A stretch of DNA of 64,000 nt from VYFG01 sp965213885 (GCA_965213885.1 OZ243919.1:2170001-2234000); one strand, 5' to 3'; positions 27,583 through 36,022 are shown, numbered from the stretch's first letter. Notes: generated by a model not told the origin, from the letters alone. Program-made: numbers and translations.

Positions 27583-28539
27583 CTATGGCCCGATGGCGAT
27601 GGAGTATTCCAGTTCCTCGCCCATGGCGCGCTGGTAGTACTCCGCGATGATGGAGCGCTCGGCATCATCGCATTTGTTCAGGAACGAAAGACGGAAAGCA
27701 CGGGCCATATCGCCGAAGATCTCTGTGTTCTCCGCCCATGTGATCACCGTGCGCGGCGACATGACGGTGGAAATATCCCCTGCGGCGAAACCCTTGCGGG
27801 TGAGATCGGCCACCGCCACCATGCTTTCCACGACACCCGCGCGGTTCCCGAATGACGGCACCTGTGCCAGCACGATGCGAACCTCGTCCGGGGCATCGAG
27901 GTAATTCAGCGTGGTGACGATGTTCCACCGGTCCACCTGGGCCTGGTTCAGTACCTGGGTACCATGATAGAGGCTGTTCAGGTTGCCGAGACCCACGGTG
28001 TTCGCCGTGGCAAACAGCCGGAACGCCGGATGGGGGTTGATGACCCGGTTCTGGTCCAGCAGGGTGAATTTTCCGTTCCGCTCCAGGATCCGCTGAATCA
28101 CGAACATGACATCGGGTCGCCCTGCGTCAAATTCGTCGAAGATCAGCGCCACCGGCCGTTGCAGTGCCCAGGGGATCATGCCTTCCTGGAATTCCGTCAC
28201 CTGGCGGCCCTCGCGAATCGCGATCACATCCCGCCCCACCAGGTCCAGACGGCTGATGTGGCCATCCAGGTTGACCCGCACGCAGGGCCAGTTGAGCCTG
28301 GATGCAACCTGCTCGATATGGGTGGATTTCCCCGTGCCGTGGAAACCCTGGACCATGACCCGGCGGTCGTTGATGAAGCCAGCCAGGATGGCCAGGGTCA
28401 CGTCCGGATTGAAGCAGTAGGCCGGATCGGTCTCCGGCACATGGGCATCGCGCTCGCTGAATGCGGGTACCTCCAGATCGGCTTCGATACCGAATACCTC
28501 CCGGGCGGACACGGCCTTGTCCGGAACGAGTTCAATCAT
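27583..28539 (-). CDS. CobS-like AAA+ ATPase (cobaltochelatase-type subunit)
   Basis: A 318-residue MoxR/CobS-class AAA+ ATPase. It has the N-terminal CobS segment (VFGIEADLEVPAFSERDAHV PETDPAYCFNP), Walker A GFHGTGKSTHIEQ, Walker B ALIFDEFDAGRPD and sensor 1 RLFATANTVGLGN. Length and motifs match CobS closely. It forms an operon with the CobT-like gene downstream and lies divergent from glnK, whose regulatory region occupies the 249 bp between them. Confidence 0.9.
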   Translation of the reverse strand: MIELVPDKAVSAREVFGIEADLEVPAFSERDAHVPETDPAYCFNPDVTLAILAGFINDRRVMVQGFHGTGKSTHIEQVASRLNWPCVRVNLDGHISRLDLVGRDVIAIREGRQVTEFQEGMIPWALQRPVALIFDEFDAGRPDVMFVIQRILERNGKFTLLDQNRVINPHPAFRLFATANTVGLGNLNSLYHGTQVLNQAQVDRWNIVTTLNYLDAPDEVRIVLAQVPSFGNRAGVVESMVAVADLTRKGFAAGDISTVMSPRTVITWAENTEIFGDMARAFRLSFLNKCDDAERSIIAEYYQRAMGEELEYSIAIGP

Positions 28540-28635
28540 GTCTGGGAGATCGGGTCAGGGCGGTTGAAGGCGGCAATTGTACCGTTTTTATCACCGCCGG
28601 CACCGCTGCCAGACCGCACCAGAGTGCGTCATTAT

Positions 28636-28652
28636 TGCACCATGGCTGTGCA
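28636..28652 (+). promoter_or_regulatory. NtrC-type enhancer site upstream of glnK
   Basis: TGCACC, 5 nt, TGTGCA. This matches the NtrC palindrome (TGCACC-N5-GGTGCA) at 11 of 12 half-site positions. It lies about 65-80 bp upstream of the sigma-54 element, a usual place for an NtrC enhancer. Confidence 0.65.
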
Positions 28653-28714
28653 AACGAACATCCACAGGAAAACTTCAGGGGGCTATCTCGCTGATTATAA
28701 ACAGTAAATAAAAC

Positions 28715-28730
28715 TGGCATGGCAATTGCT
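28715..28730 (+). promoter_or_regulatory. Sigma-54 promoter of glnK-amtB
   Basis: TGGCATGGCAATTGCT: the -24 GG (28716-28717) and -12 GC (28728-28729) are separated by exactly 10 bp as the RpoN holoenzyme requires. Transcription would start near 28740, about 45 bp before the glnK start codon. Together with the upstream NtrC-type site this predicts induction under nitrogen limitation. Confidence 0.85.
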
Positions 28731-28788
28731 CTCCTATCTGCCAGGTGCCCGAAAGGGTCGTTTATTCAAGTTCATGAGGAGGATTTAC

Positions 28789-29127
28789 ATGAAATTCATT
28801 GTAGCGATCATCAAGCCCTTCAAGGTGGATGACGTGCGCTCCGCCCTTTCCGAGGTCGGCGTCAGCGGAATGACCATGACGGAGGTCAAGGGCTTCGGCC
28901 GCCAGAAGGGCCATTCCGAACTCTACCGCGGTGCGGAATACGTGGTGGATTTCCTGCCCAAGATAAAACTGGAGATCGCCGTCGACAGTGCGGCTCTCGC
29001 CCGGGTGGTGGAGGCGATCGTCAACGCCGCCTCCACCGGCAAGGTGGGGGACGGCAAGGTCTTCGTGTACGACATCGAGCAGGTAGTCCGTATCCGTACG
29101 GGCGAATCCGGCATTGACGCAATCTGA
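28789..29127 (+). CDS. glnK: Nitrogen regulatory protein P-II
   Basis: A 112-residue PII signal protein that senses ATP/ADP and 2-oxoglutarate and gates AmtB. The uridylylation site Tyr51 is in SELYRGAEYVVDF on the T-loop. The C-terminal PII signatures TGKVGDGKVFVYDIEQVVRI RTGE are present. The ATG at 28789 follows GAGGAGG at 28776-28782 and gives the standard MKFIVAIIKPFK start; the frame is open earlier without family homology. It is followed 18 bp later by amtB, so it is named glnK rather than glnB. Confidence 0.96.
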   Translation: MKFIVAIIKPFKVDDVRSALSEVGVSGMTMTEVKGFGRQKGHSELYRGAEYVVDFLPKIKLEIAVDSAALARVVEAIVNAASTGKVGDGKVFVYDIEQVVRIRTGESGIDAI

Positions 29128-29145
29128 TCAAAGAGGACGACTACC

Positions 29146-30417
29146 GTGGAAAACAACCTATTTCATTTACAGTACGCCATCGACACATTCTACTTTCTGG
29201 TCTGTGGCGCCCTCGTCATGTGGATGGCCGCCGGTTTCGCGATGCTCGAAGCCGGCATGGTGCGTGCCAAGAACACCACCGAAATCCTGACCAAGAACAT
29301 GGCCCTCTATGCCATTTCCTGCGTCATGTACCTGGTTTGCGGCTATGCCGTCATGTACGGCGGGGAATGGTTCCTGTCCGGCATGGGGGACATCGACACC
29401 GGCGGCGTGCTTGCGGCATTCGCCGCCCGCGAGGACGGCTTCACCGGCGGATCCATCTACTCCGACGCGTCGGACTTCTTCTTCCAGGTCGTCTTCGTGG
29501 CCACCGCGATGTCCATCGTCTCCGGTGCCGTGGCGGAACGGATGAAGCTCTGGGCGTTCCTCCTGTTCGCCGTGGTCATGACCGCGATCATCTACCCTGT
29601 CGAGGGCAACTGGACCTGGGGCGGAGGCGCCGTATTCGGGATGTACAGCCTGGGCGACCTGGGCTTCAGCGATTTCGCGGGCTCGGGCATCGTGCACATG
29701 GCCGGCGCCACTGCCGCACTCGCCGGCGTGATCCTGCTCGGGCCCCGCCAGGGCAAGTACGGCAAGGACGGCAGCATCCGCGCCATGCCCGGCGCCAACA
29801 TGCCGCTCGCCACGGTCGGCACCTTCATCCTGTGGATGGGGTGGTTCGGTTTCAACGGCGGCTCGGTATTGAAGCTCGGTGATATCGGCAACGCCCATGC
29901 GGTCGCGATGGTGTTCCTGAACACCAATACAGCTGCCGCGGGCGGCGCCATCGCCGCCCTGGCCGTTGCCAGGCTGCTGTACGGCAAGGCCGACCTCACC
30001 ATGCTGCTGAACGGCGCTCTCGCCGGACTGGTGACCATCACCGCGGAGCCCTCCACCCCCACCGCCCTCGTCGCCACCCTGTGGGGGGGGCTCGGCGGTG
30101 TGCTGGTGGTCTTCAGCATCCGGCTAATGGACAAACTGAGAATCGATGATCCGGTGGGCGCCATATCTGTCCACGGCACCTGTGGACTGCTCGGCCTTCT
30201 CCTGGTGCCGCTGACCAATGACGGCTCCACCTTCCTTGGCCAGATCATCGGTGCCGCCACCATCTTTGTCTGGGTATTCGCCGCAAGCGCTGTCGTCTGG
30301 CTGATTCTCAAGCACTCCATTGGCATCCGGGTCAACGAGGAGGAGGAGTACGAGGGCATGGACATGGCGGACTGCGGCATCGAGGCTTATCCGGAGTTCA
30401 CCCGCACGATCGTCTGA
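29146..30417 (+). CDS. amtB: Ammonium transporter
   Basis: A 423-residue Amt channel with about eleven membrane helices. Seen are the N-terminal ALVMWMAAGFAMLEAGMVRA KNT, the first pore His in GSGIVHMAGATAALAG, the second in AISVHGTCGLLGLL and the PII-contacting tail EGMDMADCGIEAYPEF. It lacks a cleavable signal peptide. It is the second gene of the sigma-54 dependent glnK-amtB operon and ends just before a hairpin. Confidence 0.96.
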   Translation: MENNLFHLQYAIDTFYFLVCGALVMWMAAGFAMLEAGMVRAKNTTEILTKNMALYAISCVMYLVCGYAVMYGGEWFLSGMGDIDTGGVLAAFAAREDGFTGGSIYSDASDFFFQVVFVATAMSIVSGAVAERMKLWAFLLFAVVMTAIIYPVEGNWTWGGGAVFGMYSLGDLGFSDFAGSGIVHMAGATAALAGVILLGPRQGKYGKDGSIRAMPGANMPLATVGTFILWMGWFGFNGGSVLKLGDIGNAHAVAMVFLNTNTAAAGGAIAALAVARLLYGKADLTMLLNGALAGLVTITAEPSTPTALVATLWGGLGGVLVVFSIRLMDKLRIDDPVGAISVHGTCGLLGLLLVPLTNDGSTFLGQIIGAATIFVWVFAASAVVWLILKHSIGIRVNEEEEYEGMDMADCGIEAYPEFTRTIV

Positions 30418-30449
30418 CACCGGCACGGTTTGGACCACCGGCATTTCCC

Positions 30450-30469
30450 GCCCCCTTCCCCAAGGGGGC
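30450..30469 (+). terminator. Probable terminator hairpin after amtB
   Basis: GCCCCCTT (30450-30457), loop CCCC, AAGGGGGC (30462-30469), starting 33 bp after the amtB stop. The following run (TGTTCCTG) is only moderately T-rich, so it could be a Rho-independent terminator or a transcript-end stabiliser. Confidence 0.6.
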
Positions 30470-30542
30470 TGTTCCTGTCAGCCCCCCGGGTTTGCCGGTT
30501 GTTTCCGTCCCTGCGATTTGAATGCTGAACGGGACACGCCGC

Positions 30543-30797
30543 CTACTCTCCACAGGTCCACGGGACACCAAGGATGCGGCAGACTTCCCGGTCCGAAAGG
30601 GCCCGAGGTTCGGCCAATGGCAACCTCGGCGGTGGTGATGCAGACTTCACCGCGAAGCTGCCGTTCAGTTTCTCCCGGGGTGCGGCCGCAACGAACAGGC
30701 CCAGTGCTTCGGCCACGGCATCTCCCTCGCTGGCGACATCCACTTCGGGGTTCAAGGCAACATACCCGTCGCCCTCACGCTCAACAATGGCGGTCAA
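30543..30797 (-). pseudogene. Remnant of a HicBA toxin-antitoxin pair
   Basis: This 84-residue frame starts MTAIVEREGDGYVALNPEVD VASEGDAVAEAL, the exact opening of HicB-type antitoxins. Instead of continuing into the rest of the HicB fold it skips part of the helix (ARANL...EALELF is reduced to EALGLF). It then runs through Pro-rich sequence and ends in LSDREVCRILGVPWTCGE, which resembles the N terminus of a HicA toxin (SGREVVRILEKHGF...). I read it as a deletion fusing a HicB head to a decayed HicA head. It is unlikely to be functional. It lies between amtB and hemH. Confidence 0.6.
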
Positions 30798-30982
30798 ATG
30801 ACTCTTCGACGCTTCGCCTCCCTACCGGAAATGCGCGTGGTTACCGCTTGACGAGTCGACATCCACCGAATTTCGAGGACAGAAATGTGACCCGTTGCCG
30901 CGTCCCACGACCATGCCGGTACCGGCACCGCTTCCGCGCTCATCCCCTACAATAGCCCCTTTTCGTGCATTGGAAACGCAGA

Positions 30983-32050
30983 ATGACCGATTCCACGAAT
31001 TTCGACCATGCCGCCCCGGCAACCATCGGTGTCCTGTTGACGAACCTGGGCACACCCGCCGGCCCGACACCAGGCGACATCAGGCGATTCCTGAAGGAGT
31101 TTCTGGGCGATCCCAGGGTGGTGGAACTGCCAAGGGTGCTGTGGTGGCCGATACTGAACGGCGTGATCCTGAATACCCGCCCAAGGCGCAAGGTCAGGGA
31201 CTATGCCGAGATCTGGGGGGAGGACGGCGCGCCGCTCATGGCCATATCCATCCGCCAGGCGCAGGCGCTGCAGGCCTCGCTCTCGGAGTTGCCGGTGACG
31301 GTCGAACTGGCCATGCGCTACGGCAACCCTTCCATCGCCGGCGGCCTGGCGCGGCTCGGACAGCGCGGTGCGGCCCACGTCCTCGTGCTGCCCCTGTACC
31401 CGCAATACTCGGCCACCACCACGGCCACCACGTTCGATGCCGTGGCAGCGGCACTCAAGTCGGAACGCCGGCTGCCGGAACTGCGTTTCGTCAACCACTA
31501 TCACGACGACCCGACCTATATCGACGCCCTGGCGGACAGCGTGAAGGACCATCGCAGCCGGCATGGCAGTCCGGACCTGCTGTTGATGTCCTTTCACGGC
31601 ATCCCCCGGGAATACTTCGACAAGGGGGACCCCTACCACTGCGAATGCCAGAAGACCGCCCGACTGCTGGCGGAGAAGCTCGGGCTCGCCGGAAACGAGT
31701 GGCGGATCAGCTTCCAGTCGCGTCTGGGACCGAAACAATGGCTGAAGCCCTACACCGATGCGACCCTGCGCCAGCTTGCAGCGGACGGGGTCCGGTCAGT
31801 GCAGGTCATCTGCCCCGGGTTCAGCGCCGACTGCCTGGAGACCCTGGAGGAGATCGCGATTCAGAACCGGGACACGTTCCTGGGGGCGGGCGGCGAGCGC
31901 TTTGAATACATCCCCTGCCTCAACGACACCCCGTCGCATATCCAGATGATGAAACAACTGGTGCTCCGGCATATCCGGGGCTGGCCCACCGAATTCGGCG
32001 ACCCCGAGGATACCAAACGACGGGCCATGACCCTGGGTGCGCCCGCATAG
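30983..32050 (+). CDS. hemH: Ferrochelatase
   Basis: Inserts Fe2+ into protoporphyrin IX, the last step of protohaem synthesis. Motifs: the N-terminal IGVLLTNLGTPAGPTPGDIRRFLKEFL, LVLPLYPQYSATTTATTFD, the catalytic His in LLMSFHGIPREYFDKGDPYH and the late QVICPGFSADCLETLEEI with its conserved Glu. The ATG at 30983 gives 355 residues; an in-frame GTG at 30965 would add six. It is unlinked to hemA in this window. Confidence 0.95.
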   Translation: MTDSTNFDHAAPATIGVLLTNLGTPAGPTPGDIRRFLKEFLGDPRVVELPRVLWWPILNGVILNTRPRRKVRDYAEIWGEDGAPLMAISIRQAQALQASLSELPVTVELAMRYGNPSIAGGLARLGQRGAAHVLVLPLYPQYSATTTATTFDAVAAALKSERRLPELRFVNHYHDDPTYIDALADSVKDHRSRHGSPDLLLMSFHGIPREYFDKGDPYHCECQKTARLLAEKLGLAGNEWRISFQSRLGPKQWLKPYTDATLRQLAADGVRSVQVICPGFSADCLETLEEIAIQNRDTFLGAGGERFEYIPCLNDTPSHIQMMKQLVLRHIRGWPTEFGDPEDTKRRAMTLGAPA

Positions 32051-32067
32051 TTGCGGAGGAGCGGGAG

Positions 32068-32187
32068 TCATTTGAAGGTCCTGACGGCCCGGCGGCCTTC
32101 GCCGAGGGCGATCCGCCATTCGGCTGAACGGCAGCCGCGGGGCGCCATGATCTGGCAGAATTGCAGCGGCGCCTCCAGGTCGTTCAT
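32068..32187 (-). CDS. Possible small protein (39 residues), unknown
   Basis: A minus-strand ORF, MNDLEAPLQFCQIMAPRGCR..., with two cysteines and a basic tail. It lies in the 247-bp gap between hemH and dtd and is preceded by GGAG about 10 nt before the ATG. No family is recognised. It may be a chance frame; the ribosome site and the near-complete use of the gap are the only support. Confidence 0.25.
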   Translation of the reverse strand: MNDLEAPLQFCQIMAPRGCRSAEWRIALGEGRRAVRTFK

Positions 32188-32297
32188 GGTTGTTTCACTC
32201 CGGCCCGTTGGCGCTCCCGAGAATACGGTGGCCCGCCCTCCCGCAGTGCCGGGAGCTGCGCCGGCCGGGCAGTTGTTTCCAGACAATGGGGGGGACC

Positions 32298-32747
32298 ATG
32301 CGGATTCTGTTACAACGGGTACGTACCGCATCGGTGGAGACCGGCGGCGAGCAGGTGGCGATCATCGGCCCCGGACTCCTGTTGCTGGTCGGTTTCGGCG
32401 AAACGGACAACAGCGACTGGCAATTGAAAATCGGCCGTGCCGCGGAGAAGCTGGTGAACCTGCGAATCTTTGCCAATGACCGCGGCAGGCTGGATCATTC
32501 TGTCGTCGACATCCGGGGCGACATACTCGCAGTGCCCCAGTTCACCCTGTACGGGAAGAGCCACAAGGGGCGGCGACCGGACTTCACAGACGCCATGGAC
32601 CCGGCAGGCGCCTCGCCGGCCTTCGACGCCTTCAGGACGGCGCTGGAATCGGCCCTGGGCAAGACCGTTCCCGCCGGTGTGTTCGGCGCCGACATGCAGG
32701 TCGCCCTGGTCAACGACGGCCCCCTCACCCTGCAGTTCGAATTCTGA
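32298..32747 (+). CDS. dtd: D-aminoacyl-tRNA deacylase
   Basis: Hydrolyses D-aminoacyl-tRNAs and mischarged Gly-tRNA(Ala). It has 149 residues starting MRILLQRVRTASVETGGEQV, with the catalytic-region motif VPQFTLYGKSHKGRRPDF and the Gly-cisPro chirality-check motif VNDGPLTLQFEF. The ATG at 32298 follows a GGGGGG run; the earlier in-frame ATG at 32190 adds unrelated sequence. The stop overlaps the aceK start by one base (TGATG). Confidence 0.95.
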   Translation: MRILLQRVRTASVETGGEQVAIIGPGLLLLVGFGETDNSDWQLKIGRAAEKLVNLRIFANDRGRLDHSVVDIRGDILAVPQFTLYGKSHKGRRPDFTDAMDPAGASPAFDAFRTALESALGKTVPAGVFGADMQVALVNDGPLTLQFEF

Positions 32748-34507
32748 TGGCAATGGCACCGGTACCGGAACAACCGCTCAATCACCGCGTCGCGGAGACC
32801 ATTCTGGAGGGCTTCAACCGACATTTCAAGCTGTTCCAGGAAATCACCCGCGCCGCCAAGGACCGCTTCGAGCAGTCCGACTGGGAAGGCGAGAGCAATG
32901 CCCGCAAGGAGCGGATCTACTATTACGACCAACGGGTCAACGAGGCCATCGATCAACTCCGAAACCGTTTTGAACTCACGCCCTTCGACACGACGCTGTG
33001 GCAGGACGTCAAGCGCTGGTACCTCTGGCTGCTGTACAACCACGACCAGCCGGAACTGGCGGAAACTTTCTACAATTCCGTGTTTTGCCGGCTGTTCGAC
33101 AGCGCCTACTTCAACAACGACTACATTTTCGTCAAGCCGGGAACGGCAGTGGAATTCCTTGACCTGGATCACCCGGTATACAACAGCTTCTATCCGGACG
33201 ACCAGAGTCTGGAGACCTGCCTCGGGCAAGTGCTGACGTCCTTCGGCCTGGGCCGCCCCTGGCAGGACATTGATCGCGATGCCAGACTCCTGGCGGACGA
33301 CCTGCGGCCCACGCTGGGATATTCGCTGAAGCCGGCTCCCCACCGCCAGTTCCATGTGGCTTCCAGCCTGTTTTTCAGGAACAAGGCGGCCTACATCGTC
33401 TGCCGGGCCATGATCGGGCTGGATATGCAGCCTTTCGTGATACCGATCCTGATCAACGAGGATTTCGAGCTGTACGTCGACACGGTCATCACCGATGTCA
33501 ACGATCTTGCCCTGCTCTTCAGTTTCACCCGGGCCTACTTCATGGTGGACACCGATGTGCCATCAGGCCTGGTGGGCTTCCTCAAAAGCCTGTTGCCGAC
33601 CAAGACCACCGCCGATCTGTATACCTGCATCGGCTTTCAGAAACAGGGCAAGACCCTGTTTTACCGCGAGTTCCTGCATCACCTGGAACATTCCTCCGAC
33701 AAACTGGTCATCGCCCCGGGCATCCGGGGCATGGTGATGAGCGTGTTCACCCTGCCCTCCTTTCCCTATGTATTCAAGGTGATCAAGGATCATTTCGCAC
33801 CGCCCAAGAACATGGACCGCGAGACCGTGGAGCGGAAATACCAGCTGGTGAAGATGCATGACCGGGTGGGTCGCATGGCGGACACGCTGGAATTCTCCCA
33901 TGTCGCATTCCCGCTGTCCCGGATCTCCGGTGAACTGCTGGAAGAACTGAGGGACGCCATCGCCGACAGCCTGATCTTTGAGAATGACTACGTGGTGATC
34001 CGGCACCTCTACATCGAACGGCGCATGGTGCCATTCAATATCTACCTGGACCATGCCGAAGACGAGTTGCTGGACGCGTCAGTGATCAGCTACGGCAATG
34101 CAGTGAAGGAAATGATCGCTGCCAACATCTTCCCCGGGGACATGCTGCTGAAGAACTTCGGCGTGACCAGGCATGGGCGCGTGGTGTTCTACGACTACGA
34201 TGAGATCTGCCACATGGACGAAATCCGGATCCGCGCCATTCCCGAGGCCCGAACCCCGGAACAGGAACTCTCGGCGGAACCCTGGTACCATGTCGGCGAC
34301 AGCGACTTCTTCCCCGAGCAGTTCGAGCACTTCGTGGTCAATCATCCCAAGGTCCGGGAACGCTTTGTGGTTCACCACCCCGAGTTGCTCGACCCCGAAT
34401 ACTGGAAGCAGGTGCAGTTGGATATCCGGGAAAAGAAACGCCATGATGTTTTTCCCTACGATACCGAAAGACGGTTCATCAACCGATATCCCGGCATGTA
34501 CCGGTAG
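32747..34507 (+). CDS. aceK: Isocitrate dehydrogenase kinase/phosphatase
   Basis: A bifunctional enzyme that inactivates isocitrate dehydrogenase by phosphorylation and reverses it, steering carbon into the glyoxylate shunt. It has 586 residues. The ATP-binding segment is APGIRGMVMSVFTLPSFPYV, with the lysine in VFKVIKD. The catalytic part is FPGDMLLKNFGVTRHGRVVF followed by YDYDEI. It is translationally coupled to dtd; aceA and aceB are not in the window, so regulation here is separate from the classical aceBAK operon. Confidence 0.96.
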   Translation: MAMAPVPEQPLNHRVAETILEGFNRHFKLFQEITRAAKDRFEQSDWEGESNARKERIYYYDQRVNEAIDQLRNRFELTPFDTTLWQDVKRWYLWLLYNHDQPELAETFYNSVFCRLFDSAYFNNDYIFVKPGTAVEFLDLDHPVYNSFYPDDQSLETCLGQVLTSFGLGRPWQDIDRDARLLADDLRPTLGYSLKPAPHRQFHVASSLFFRNKAAYIVCRAMIGLDMQPFVIPILINEDFELYVDTVITDVNDLALLFSFTRAYFMVDTDVPSGLVGFLKSLLPTKTTADLYTCIGFQKQGKTLFYREFLHHLEHSSDKLVIAPGIRGMVMSVFTLPSFPYVFKVIKDHFAPPKNMDRETVERKYQLVKMHDRVGRMADTLEFSHVAFPLSRISGELLEELRDAIADSLIFENDYVVIRHLYIERRMVPFNIYLDHAEDELLDASVISYGNAVKEMIAANIFPGDMLLKNFGVTRHGRVVFYDYDEICHMDEIRIRAIPEARTPEQELSAEPWYHVGDSDFFPEQFEHFVVNHPKVRERFVVHHPELLDPEYWKQVQLDIREKKRHDVFPYDTERRFINRYPGMYR

Positions 34508-34597
34508 CCGGAAACTCTGGCGGGCGATCCCGGTCGGCATTGCCGTTGCTGCGCCATCCGGCGCCATTTCGCTGTGGCAGGGCCCGCCCGGGGCGGG

Positions 34598-35032
34598 TTA
34601 TGAGAGTTGCCTCTCCCGGATTTCGTCGATGGTCTTGCAGTCGATGCAGAGTCTGGCGGTGGGGCGTGCCTCCAGGCGCTTGAGTCCGATTTCCTCTCCG
34701 CAATTCTCGCAAAATCCATAATCGCCGGATTTGAGGTAGGCGATCGTGCTCTCGATCTTGCGGATCAGCTTCCGGTCACGATCACGGCCGCGCAATTCCA
34801 GGGCCATGTCGGTTTCCTGGCTGGCGCGATCCGTGAGATCAGGGTAATTCGCGGTTTCATCCTGCATATGGACCACGGTGCGGGAAGTCTCGTCCTTCAG
34901 TTCCTTGAGCCATCCGTTGAGAATCTGGCGAAAGTGATCGATCTGACCCGGCCCCATGTACTCCTCGTTCCTCTTCGGCTTGTAGGGAGGAACGCCGTGG
35001 ATCAAGACTGCGGGTTTCTTCCTGGTTGGCAT
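34598..35032 (-). CDS. dksA: RNA polymerase-binding transcription factor DksA
   Basis: Binds the RNA polymerase secondary channel and potentiates ppGpp. The 144-residue form starts MPTRKKPAVLIHG. The coiled-coil region has the tip acidic residues in YPDLTDRASQETD, and the zinc finger is CENCGEEIGLKRLEARPTAR LCIDCK (four Cys). The frame is open to 35206, but upstream residues are not conserved-looking. The start codon lies inside a 14-bp tandem duplication (35023-35050). Confidence 0.95.
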   Translation of the reverse strand: MPTRKKPAVLIHGVPPYKPKRNEEYMGPGQIDHFRQILNGWLKELKDETSRTVVHMQDETANYPDLTDRASQETDMALELRGRDRDRKLIRKIESTIAYLKSGDYGFCENCGEEIGLKRLEARPTARLCIDCKTIDEIRERQLS

Positions 35033-35050
35033 GTATTGGTTGGCATGTAT
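35023..35050. repeat. 14-bp perfect tandem duplication over the dksA start
   Basis: TGGTTGGCATGTAT occurs at 35023-35036 and again at 35037-35050, immediately adjacent, followed by a partial TGGT. On the minus strand each copy carries an ATG, but 14 bp is not a multiple of three. The upstream ATG (35046) is therefore out of frame with dksA while the downstream one (35032) is the real start. Confidence 0.9.
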
Positions 35051-35202
35051 TGGTCGGCTTGTTTTTGAAGTGGTCACCCGGGACCTGCGTTCACTCGTCC
35101 CGGGGCCGGAAAAATCAGGCGCAGCTTTATACCAAAACCCTATCCGAGATGCAATGAAATTATCCGGACCGAGTCCGCGCGGGCCCCGCACGCCGGGCAT
35201 GG

Positions 35203-35499
35203 TCACTTCCTGGCACGCCGTCGCCGGCGGGCCTCGGCGCGAATCCGGCGCGCATCGGTGGGGCTTGCGTGCAGCGGACGGTAGATCTCCACCCTGTCAT
35301 GCGCCTGCACCGGGTGGTCCAAAGTCAGGCAACGGCCGAAGATTCCCACCATTTCGTCCTCCAGCATGATTTCCGGGAAGCGGTCCAGTATGCCTGACTG
35401 GCGGATAGCATCCGCAATGGTCGCCTCCGGTTCCATATGCACGGGGATGACCACCTGTTCATCCGGCAGGGCATAGACGACCTCGATCTCAAACCCCAT
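35203..35499 (-). CDS. rnfH: RnfH-family ubiquitin-like protein
   Basis: A 98-residue beta-grasp protein (RnfH/RatB/YfjF family) often next to ratA and smpB; its function is not settled. Seen are the N-terminal FEIEVVYALPDEQVVIPVHM, EATIADAIRQSGILDRFPEI and the terminal DRVEIYRPLHASPTDARR followed by an Arg-rich tail. Its ATG overlaps the ratA stop by one base. Confidence 0.92.
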   Translation of the reverse strand: MGFEIEVVYALPDEQVVIPVHMEPEATIADAIRQSGILDRFPEIMLEDEMVGIFGRCLTLDHPVQAHDRVEIYRPLHASPTDARRIRAEARRRRRARK

Positions 35500-35939
35500 C
35501 AGCCCCGCCGTTCCACCAGTTCGTCCGCGCGCCTGCAGAAGGATTCCACCATTGAATCCGCGATCAGTCTGAAAACCGGTCCCACTGCCGCCTCCACGAC
35601 ACGATTGGAGAACCCGAAACGCAGCAACAGCGAGATCCGGGAGGCCTCCGGGGAAATGGCCTTGAACGTCCAGGTGCCGGACAGATCGCTGAACGGACCG
35701 TCCACCAGCGTCATTTCCATTCGCTGGTCATCAACCATGATGTTGCGGGTGGTGAACGATCTATTCAGACCCCGGAAGGCGATATCCACCGAGGCCGTGT
35801 AGCCCCTGTCGTCCCGGGCCAGTACGCGCGCACCCCCGCACCAGGGCAGAAACTCCTGATAGCGATCGACGTCGTTGACGAGTTCGCTCAGATGCGCGGC
35901 GGGATGCATCACCAGCGCCGAACGCTCCACCTGGTACAT
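35499..35939 (-). CDS. ratA: RatA / Coq10-type START-domain protein
   Basis: A 146-residue SRPBCC (polyketide cyclase/START) protein. It begins MYQVERSALVMHPAAHLSELVNDVDRYQEFLPWCGGARVL, the family hallmark. The C-terminal helix (VGPVFRLIADSMVESFCRRADELV) is intact. In E. coli RatA was described as a 50S-binding inhibitor of subunit joining, while eukaryotic Coq10 relatives bind ubiquinone; either role is possible. The ATG at 35939 is favoured over an upstream frame start at 35990. It is divergent from smpB. Confidence 0.9.
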   Translation of the reverse strand: MYQVERSALVMHPAAHLSELVNDVDRYQEFLPWCGGARVLARDDRGYTASVDIAFRGLNRSFTTRNIMVDDQRMEMTLVDGPFSDLSGTWTFKAISPEASRISLLLRFGFSNRVVEAAVGPVFRLIADSMVESFCRRADELVERRG

Positions 35940-36022
35940 TCGGGGAAGACCGCATTGCAGGAACTCTGGATTATACTTCAGCCCCCTCATCCACAGTGCA
36001 CGGGTAATCCGCAGTCCCGACC

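Noticed and set aside
28590..28640. Second NtrC-type palindrome (CGCAC...GTGCG) before glnK
   Set aside because: The spacing between half-sites is too short (4 instead of 7 between GCAC and GTGC) for an NtrC dimer site.
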